DNA of 35,426 nt from Alphaproteobacteria bacterium (GTDB lineage: Bacteria > Pseudomonadota > Alphaproteobacteria > Rhizobiales > Amorphaceae), in the NCBI GenBank assembly GCA_030431335.1, contig JAUIJH010000041.1, positions 1 through 35,426 on the forward strand, written 5' to 3'. The first letter of the stretch is position 1. Every line of letters begins with the position of its first letter. The notes below the pieces were generated by a model. That model was not told the origin of the DNA. It saw only the letters and a list, made by a program, of their open reading frames with translations, and searched no databases. Below, one piece after another: positions 30,320 through 35,426 of this stretch. A program made the position numbers and the translations under genes.

Positions 30320-31528
30320 ATGACGCATCAAAAGCCGATCGCCAGCGCAATTTTGGCCGTCAGTCTGGTTGTGGGCGCTCTCGGCACCGCTGCGGCGCAG
30401 GCGCCGGGCGGCGGGGGCGGCGCGCCGCCTCCCACCCCCGTCACGGTGGTTCCGCTCAAGGCCGAAGACATCACGCTGACGTCGACCTTGCCGGGGCGCG
30501 TGGTCGCCTCGGGCATCGCCGAGGTGCGCCCGCAGGTGGACGGCATCATCCAGGAACGCCTGTTCGAAGAGGGCGCGGACGTCACCGTCGGCGAGCCGCT
30601 CTACAAGATCGACGCCGCGACCTACGAGGCGTTGGTGGCGGCGGCCAATGCGCAGGTCGCCTCCGCGCAAGCCCAGCTCGTGGCGGCCGAACGCGAGGAA
30701 GACCGCCTGAAGACGCTGCTCGAGCGCAAGGTCGCCAGCGTCCAGAACTACGACGATGCCCTGGCGGGGCGCGACGCGGCCGCCGCCGGGCTCGCGGTGG
30801 CGCAGGCGCAGCTCCAGTCGGCGCAGATCAATCTGGAACGCACCACCATCCGTGCGCCGCTTTCGGGCGTGATCGGCCGCTCGCTCACCACCAAGGGCGC
30901 GCTGGTCACCAACGGTCAGATCGAGCCGCTCGCCGTGGTGCGCTACATCGACGAAGTGCTCGTCGACGTGACGCAATCGGCCGCCGAGGTGCTCGCCTGG
31001 CGGCGCGGCGTCCTCGCCGAACGGCTGAAGGACGCCGAAAGCACCGTGACGCTGACCCTGGCGGACGGCTCCACCTACGAGCACACGGGCGAGCTGAAGG
31101 CGGCCGAGCCGCACGTCAACCCGCAGACGGGCGTGGTGACGCTGCGCCTCAAGTTCCCCAACAAGGACCGGCTGCTGTTGCCGGGCATGTATGTCCAGGT
31201 GGAGATGCCGCAGGGCGTCGCCAGGGGGGTCATCCGCGTGCCTCAGGCCGCAGTTACGCGCGACCGCAGGGGACTGCCGACCGTGTTCGTCGTCAACAAT
31301 GACAACGTGGTGGAGGTGCGCTCGCTCGACGTGGTGCAGGCGCTGCAGTCGGACTGGATCGTCAGCGCCGGCGTTTCGGACGGAGAGCGGGTGATCGTGG
31401 AGGGCCTGCAAAAGGTTCGCCCGGGCGCCACCGTCGCGCCGGAGGTGCGTGAGCCGGCGGCCGACGCCAAGAAATCCGGCGAGACCGCCGCCAACGCTTC
31501 CGATAACAAGGTCGTCGCGGCAAACTAG
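30320..31528 (+). CDS. RND efflux periplasmic adaptor (AcrA/MexA-like)
   Basis: A 402-residue membrane fusion protein. It has a signal peptide (MTHQKPIASAILAVSLVVGA, cleavage near AAAQA) but no lipobox cysteine, so unlike AcrA it is probably not lipidated. Then come the barrel start VTVVPLKAEDITLTSTLPGR, the lipoyl half VRPQVDGIIQERLFEEGADV, a helical hairpin rich in Ala and Gln (residues about 105-170) and NLERTTIRAPLSGVIGRSLT, the second lipoyl half. TGVVTLRLKFPNKDRLLLPG is the conserved AcrA-type beta-barrel segment. TGGAG lies 6 bp before the ATG at 30320. It links the pump encoded next to an outer-membrane channel, whose gene is not in the window. Confidence 0.95.
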   Translation: MTHQKPIASAILAVSLVVGALGTAAAQAPGGGGGAPPPTPVTVVPLKAEDITLTSTLPGRVVASGIAEVRPQVDGIIQERLFEEGADVTVGEPLYKIDAATYEALVAAANAQVASAQAQLVAAEREEDRLKTLLERKVASVQNYDDALAGRDAAAAGLAVAQAQLQSAQINLERTTIRAPLSGVIGRSLTTKGALVTNGQIEPLAVVRYIDEVLVDVTQSAAEVLAWRRGVLAERLKDAESTVTLTLADGSTYEHTGELKAAEPHVNPQTGVVTLRLKFPNKDRLLLPGMYVQVEMPQGVARGVIRVPQAAVTRDRRGLPTVFVVNNDNVVEVRSLDVVQALQSDWIVSAGVSDGERVIVEGLQKVRPGATVAPEVREPAADAKKSGETAANASDNKVVAAN

Positions 31529-31552
31529 GCCGGCGAAATCAGGGATAGTTCG

Positions 31553-34500
31553 ATGGGTCAGTTTTTCATCGACCGGCCGGTTTTCGCGTGGGTCATCGCC
31601 ATCTTGATCATGGGCGTGGGCGTGCTCGCGATCATGACGCTGCCGGTCGCCCAGTATCCGGAGATCGCGCCGCCCTCGGTCACGGTGAACGCGACGTATC
31701 CGGGCGCCTCGGCGGAGACGGTCGAGAACACGGTGACCCAGGTCATCGAGCAGCAGATGACCGGGCTCGACGGCCTTCGCTACATGTCGTCCAACTCGAC
31801 CTCGGCCGGCAGCGCCACGATCACGCTCAACTTCGAGACCGGCACCGACCCCGACATCGCCCAGGTGCAGGTGCAGAACAAGCTCGCCCAGGCATCCTCG
31901 CTGCTGCCCGAAGTGGTGCAGCGCCAGGGCGTCTCGGTGCGCAAATCCTCCGCCGGCTTCCTGATGGTGATCGGCCTCATCTCCGAGGCCGGCAACCTGA
32001 AGCAGGAGGACCTGTCGGACTACCTGGTCTCCAACGTCATCGACGAGATCAGCCGCGTCGAAGGTGTCGGCGAGGTGCAAGTGTTCGGCTCGGCCTATGC
32101 GATGCGCATCTGGCTCGACCCCTCCAAGCTCGCCGCCTACGAGCTGTCGCCCTCGGAGGTGATCACCGCCGTCGCGGCGCAGAACGCGCAGATCTCGGCC
32201 GGCCAGTTCGGCTCGCTGCCGGCGGTGGCGGGCCAGCAGCTCAACGCCACCGTGACCGCCCAGTCGCTGCTGACCACGCCCAACGACTTCGAGCAGATCG
32301 TCATACGCGCGGAAAACGACGGCGGCCTGGTGCTGCTGCAGGACGTGGCGCGCGTGGAGGTCGGCGCTGAGCAGTACGGCACCATCGCCCGCTTCAAGGG
32401 CCAGCCCGCCACCGGCATGGCCGTGCGCCTCGCATCCGGCGCCAATGCGCTCGACACGGCCGAGCGCGTCAAGTCGCGGATGGACGAGCTGTCGGCGTTC
32501 TTCCCGGACGGCGTCATCTACAACACGCCCTACGACACCACGCCCTTCATCGAGATCTCCATCGAAGAGGTGGTGAAGACGCTGTTCGAGGCCATCGGCC
32601 TGGTGTTCCTGGTGATGTTCCTGTTCTTGGGCAATCTGCGGGCGACGCTGATCCCGACCATCGCGGTGCCGGTGGTGCTGCTGGGCACGTTCGGCGTGAT
32701 CGCCGCCTTCGGTTTTTCCATCAACGTTCTGACCATGCTGGCGATGGTGCTCGCCATCGGCCTCCTCGTCGACGACGCCATCGTGGTGGTGGAGAACGTC
32801 GAGCGCATCATGGAGGAGGAAGGGCTCGGGCCGCGCGAGGCGACCAGGAAGTCGATGGGCCAGATCACCGGCGCGCTGATCGGTATCGCGCTGGTTCTGT
32901 CGGCGGTGTTCGTGCCGATGGCCTTCTTCGGCGGCTCCACGGGCGTCATCTACAAGCAGTTTTCCATCACCATCGTGTCGGCGATGGCGCTGTCGGTGGT
33001 CGTCGCGCTGGTGCTGACGCCCGCGCTGTGCGCGACCATGCTGCGGCGCCCGCGCGAAGGCGGCCCGCGCGGCCCGCTCGGCTGGTTCCAGAAAGGCTTC
33101 CGCGGGCTGACGCACGGCTACACCGGCACGGTGCGCTGGCTCACCAGCCGGCCGGTGATGATGGGCGTCATCTATGCCGGCATGATCGCGGGCGTGGTGC
33201 ACCTCTTCACCGTCACCCCCACCAGCTTTTTGCCGAACGAGGATCAGGGCATCATGTTCGTCCTGGTGCAGGGTCCGTCCGGCGCCACGGCCGAGCGCAC
33301 GCTAGGCGTGATGAAGCAGATCGAGGACTATCTCCTCATCAAGGAGGAGGCGGTCGTCGAATCGCTGTTCACCGTGGTGGGCTTCTCCTTCGCCGGCGCC
33401 GGACAGAATGTCGGCCTCGCCTTCGTCCAGTTGAAGGACTGGAAGGACCGGCCAGGGCCGCAGAACTCGGCACAGGCCCTCGCGGGGCGCTCATGGGGCG
33501 CGTTCTCCCAGATCCGCGACGCGATGGTGTTCCCGATCGTGCCGCCGGCGGTGATCGAGCTCGGCAACGTCTCCGGCTTCGACTTCTACCTGCAAGCCCG
33601 TGGCGGCCAGTCGCACGAGGAGCTGTTGACCGCGCGCAACCAACTCCTCGGGATGGCAGGCCAAAGCCCGCTGATCGGCTCCATGCGGCCCAACGGCCTG
33701 GAAGACGCCGCGCAATATTCGCTCGAGATCGACTGGCGCAAGGCCGGCGCGATGGGAGTGACGGCGGCGGACGTGAACCAGCTTCTCGCCGTTGCCTGGG
33801 CCGGCCGCTACGTCAACGATTTCCTCGATCGCGGGCGCATCAAGAAAGTCTACGTCCAGGGCGAGGCGGATGCGCGGCGCAATCCCGAAGACATCGAGCG
33901 CTGGCGGGTGACCAACGCCAGCGGCGGGATGGTGCCCTTCTCCAACTTCGCCCAAGGCCACTGGACGTTCGGACCGCAGGGGCTCTACCGCTACAACGGC
34001 GTCGCGGCGATGCAGCTGCAGGGCGCCCCCGCGCCCGGCGTCACCACCGGCGAGGCGATGAACGAGATGGAGCGCCTGGTTTCGCAGCTGCCGCCGGGGT
34101 TCGACCTGTCGTGGACCGGCTTGTCGCTGGAGGAACGCCAGAGCTCCGGCCAGGCCCCCATCCTCTACGCGCTGTCGCTGGCGGTGGTGTTCCTCAGCCT
34201 GGCCGCGCTTTACGAGAGCTGGGCGATCCCCATCGCGGTGATGCTGGCGATGCCCATCGGCGTCCTCGGCGCGCTGGGCTTCGCCAACTATTTCGGCTTC
34301 GCCAACGACGTGTTCTTCCAGGTCGGCCTTTTGACCACCATCGGTCTCACCGGCAAGAACGCGATCCTGATCGTGGAGTTCGCGCGCGAACTACAGGAGG
34401 CGGGACGAGCCTTGTTCACGGCGGTGATCGAGGCGGCGCGCCAGCGCTTCCGCCCGATCGTGATGACGTCGATGGCGTTCTCGCTCGGCGTCACGCCGCT

Positions 34501-34711
34501 CGCCCTGTCGACGGGTGCGGGCGCCGCGGGGCGCAACGCCATCGGCTTCGCGGTGCTCGGCGGCACGCTGTCCGCGACCATCTTCGGCGTCCTGTTCGTG
34601 CCGCTGTTTTATGTGATCGTGCGCCGGCTGGTGCCGCTCAAGGAGAAGCCGAAGCAGGACGAAGGCGCCACGCCGCCCCAGCCCCACGCCGTGGCCTCGC
34701 CTGCCGAATAG
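31553..34711 (+). CDS. RND multidrug efflux transporter, HAE1 family (AcrB/MexB-like)
   Basis: A 1052-residue inner-membrane pump, the usual AcrB length. It starts [20 protein letters not shown], the HAE1 hallmark. Asp407 and Asp408 in [19 protein letters not shown] and Lys935 in [20 protein letters not shown] are the proton-relay residues of AcrB. The porter segments [19 protein letters not shown] and [19 protein letters not shown] are present. It exports hydrophobic or amphiphilic compounds using the proton gradient. It lies 24 bp after the adaptor gene, so the two form an operon under the TetR repressor. An outer-membrane factor must be encoded elsewhere. Confidence 0.97.
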   Translation: MGQFFIDRPVFAWVIAILIMGVGVLAIMTLPVAQYPEIAPPSVTVNATYPGASAETVENTVTQVIEQQMTGLDGLRYMSSNSTSAGSATITLNFETGTDPDIAQVQVQNKLAQASSLLPEVVQRQGVSVRKSSAGFLMVIGLISEAGNLKQEDLSDYLVSNVIDEISRVEGVGEVQVFGSAYAMRIWLDPSKLAAYELSPSEVITAVAAQNAQISAGQFGSLPAVAGQQLNATVTAQSLLTTPNDFEQIVIRAENDGGLVLLQDVARVEVGAEQYGTIARFKGQPATGMAVRLASGANALDTAERVKSRMDELSAFFPDGVIYNTPYDTTPFIEISIEEVVKTLFEAIGLVFLVMFLFLGNLRATLIPTIAVPVVLLGTFGVIAAFGFSINVLTMLAMVLAIGLLVDDAIVVVENVERIMEEEGLGPREATRKSMGQITGALIGIALVLSAVFVPMAFFGGSTGVIYKQFSITIVSAMALSVVVALVLTPALCATMLRRPREGGPRGPLGWFQKGFRGLTHGYTGTVRWLTSRPVMMGVIYAGMIAGVVHLFTVTPTSFLPNEDQGIMFVLVQGPSGATAERTLGVMKQIEDYLLIKEEAVVESLFTVVGFSFAGAGQNVGLAFVQLKDWKDRPGPQNSAQALAGRSWGAFSQIRDAMVFPIVPPAVIELGNVSGFDFYLQARGGQSHEELLTARNQLLGMAGQSPLIGSMRPNGLEDAAQYSLEIDWRKAGAMGVTAADVNQLLAVAWAGRYVNDFLDRGRIKKVYVQGEADARRNPEDIERWRVTNASGGMVPFSNFAQGHWTFGPQGLYRYNGVAAMQLQGAPAPGVTTGEAMNEMERLVSQLPPGFDLSWTGLSLEERQSSGQAPILYALSLAVVFLSLAALYESWAIPIAVMLAMPIGVLGALGFANYFGFANDVFFQVGLLTTIGLTGKNAILIVEFARELQEAGRALFTAVIEAARQRFRPIVMTSMAFSLGVTPLALSTGAGAAGRNAIGFAVLGGTLSATIFGVLFVPLFYVIVRRLVPLKEKPKQDEGATPPQPHAVASPAE

Positions 34712-34713
34712 GC

Positions 34714-35187
34714 CTATTCGCCCAGCGGCAGGCCCGCGTTCTCCTTCAGGGTCGTGAGCACGATCTCGGAGCGGACGTGGGCCACCTCCGGGTGCGGCAG
34801 CAGGTGGCGGTGGATGAAATCGGCGAACGCCTCCAGGTCGCGCACGTGGATCTGGAGCACGTAGTCGGCGTCGCCCGATACCGAATAGGCCGCCCGCACC
34901 TGCGGCTTGCCGCGCACGAAGCTGGTGAACGTCTCGTCGTTGCGGCCGCTGTGCGCCTTGAGGTTGACGCGGGTGACGGCGCGCAGCCCGAACCCCAGCG
35001 CCGCCGCGTCGAGCCGCGCGCTATAGCCCTCGATGACGCCATCCGCCTCCAGCGCCGCCCGCCGGCGCGACACCTGCGAGGGCGACAGGTGCACCCGCTC
35101 CGCCAGCGCCGCGTTGGTGAGGCTGCCATCGCGCTGCAATGCGAGCAAAATGGCACGGTCGAAGCTATCGATGGCGCGATCGTGCAC
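34714..35187 (-). CDS. Lrp/AsnC-family transcriptional regulator (likely regulator of hppD)
   Basis: A 157-residue protein, exactly the Lrp size. I chose the GTG at 35187 (HDRAIDSFDRAILLALQRDG) because GGGAGG lies just upstream and the family start follows; the frame is open further to 35253. The helix-turn-helix is TNAALAERVHLSPSQVSRRR followed by AALEADGVIEGYSARLD. The C-terminal RAM ligand domain has VRAAYSVSGDADYVLQIHVR and HVRSEIVLTTLKE. It is divergent from hppD, and Lrp-type genes beside hppD are known to regulate tyrosine breakdown in other Proteobacteria, so that role is likely. Its stop is 2 bp from the stop of the convergent pump gene. Confidence 0.93.
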   Translation of the reverse strand: MHDRAIDSFDRAILLALQRDGSLTNAALAERVHLSPSQVSRRRAALEADGVIEGYSARLDAAALGFGLRAVTRVNLKAHSGRNDETFTSFVRGKPQVRAAYSVSGDADYVLQIHVRDLEAFADFIHRHLLPHPEVAHVRSEIVLTTLKENAGLPLGE

Positions 35188-35203
35188 AGCACCCTCCCTT
35201 GAC

Positions 35204-35216
35204 GCACGGTTCGTGC
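35204..35216. promoter_or_regulatory. Palindrome in the lrp-hppD gap, possible regulator site
   Basis: GCACG-GTT-CGTGC is a 13-bp inverted repeat in the 112-bp gap between the divergent regulator and hppD genes. It directly follows TTGACG (35199-35204), a good -35 box in the hppD direction, although no good -10 box follows at the right distance. A second related CGTGCAC lies at 35181-35187. Confidence 0.4.
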
Positions 35217-35299
35217 ATAGGATCGGCCCGCGCCGCGCACTTTGCAAACACATTGCGTCCCACCCGCGTCATCCTCCTGAGGTTCACATGGAGGACACG

Positions 35300-35426
35300 A
35301 TGGGCCCCTTCCCGCACGATGCCCCCAAGGCGACGATCTCGGATGCGAACCCCGCCGGTACGGACGGCTTCGAGTTCGTGGAGTTCGCGCATCCGGAGCC
35401 CGAGAAGCTGGCCGCGCTGTTCACCA
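35300..35426 (+). CDS. hppD: 4-hydroxyphenylpyruvate dioxygenase (3' end missing)
   Basis: Only the first 42 codons are visible; the gene runs off the window. The start MGPFPHDAPKATISDANPAG and the following TDGFEFVEFAHPEPEKLAAL are the very typical bacterial HPPD N-terminus. The enzyme converts 4-hydroxyphenylpyruvate to homogentisate with O2 and iron in tyrosine degradation. I prefer the ATG at 35300 because GGAGG is 5 bp upstream and the known family start then comes first; the ATG at 35288 would add four residues. It is divergent from an Lrp-type regulator gene. Confidence 0.88.
   Translation, partial: MGPFPHDAPKATISDANPAGTDGFEFVEFAHPEPEKLAALFT

Noticed and set aside
30224..33202. Very long (992-codon) open frame on the - strand opposite the RND efflux genes
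   Set aside because: It is antisense to two clear RND proteins with intact catalytic residues. Its product is dominated by His, Arg, Asp and Gly, as expected from reading GC-rich codons in reverse.
1..35426. Search for tRNA, rRNA, phage, toxin-antitoxin, defence or CRISPR loci
   Set aside because: No such genes or arrays were recognised. All large frames are explained by transport, metabolism, envelope, efflux, DNA topology and regulation.

Overview
The window is GC-rich (by eye about 70 %) and tightly packed: 34 protein genes, two of them cut by the window edges, no tRNA or rRNA gene and no CRISPR array that I could see, and no non-coding gap over 300 bp. Codon use, the number of solute transporters (ABC, TRAP and TTT types) and the housekeeping genes (topoisomerase IV ParE, an ArnT-like/GT2/LAB_N trio, hppD with an Lrp-type regulator) suggest an alphaproteobacterium, probably Hyphomicrobiales. 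The genus cannot be fixed from sequence alone.

Region A (1-8954, + strand) is one probable operon. It holds the end of a first solute-binding protein, a class III CoA-transferase (CaiB/BaiF), a second binding protein, two CUT1-type ABC permeases, an enoyl-CoA hydratase, an SDR dehydrogenase, a MalK/UgpC-type ATPase and an SMP-30/gluconolactonase-type hydrolase. Several genes are coupled by overlapping stop and start codons. A sugar-type importer mixed with acyl-CoA enzymes suggests uptake and CoA-dependent breakdown of an unknown, possibly polyhydroxylated, acid or lactone. The 272-bp gap after the second binding protein is filled with strong inverted repeats.

Region B (8956-19940, - strand) holds three more importers. 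In transcription order they are a tripartite tricarboxylate transporter (tctB-tctA-tctC) followed by a sulfatase with no signal peptide, a ribose/fructose-type CUT2 ABC importer (binding protein, permease, single-domain ATPase), then a small SRPBCC-like gene and a TRAP transporter (dctP-dctQ-dctM). A GntR/UTRA regulator is divergent from tctB, and an 18-bp perfect palindrome lies between them. A promoter with two copies of a LacI-type palindrome lies before the SRPBCC/TRAP genes. Strong hairpins follow three of the binding-protein genes, probably setting binding-protein to permease ratios.

Region C (20928-27187) has a translationally coupled metallophosphoesterase and PLP-dependent threonine/serine dehydratase on the - strand. 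Next, on +, comes an ArnT-like glycosyltransferase, a GT2 polyprenyl-phosphate glycosyltransferase and a LAB_N membrane protein, together a likely envelope-glycan or lipid A modification set. A type II haloacid dehalogenase and a thioredoxin-fold protein follow on -.

Region D (27388-35426) is core-like: parE, a TetR repressor divergent from an RND efflux pair (adaptor and HAE1 pump), and an Lrp/AsnC regulator divergent from the start of hppD (4-hydroxyphenylpyruvate dioxygenase).

The most unusual parts are the mixed transporter/CoA operon of region A, the sulfatase joined to a TTT transporter in region B, and the unexplained palindromic elements. All functional links are inferences from gene order and motifs; no database search was possible.
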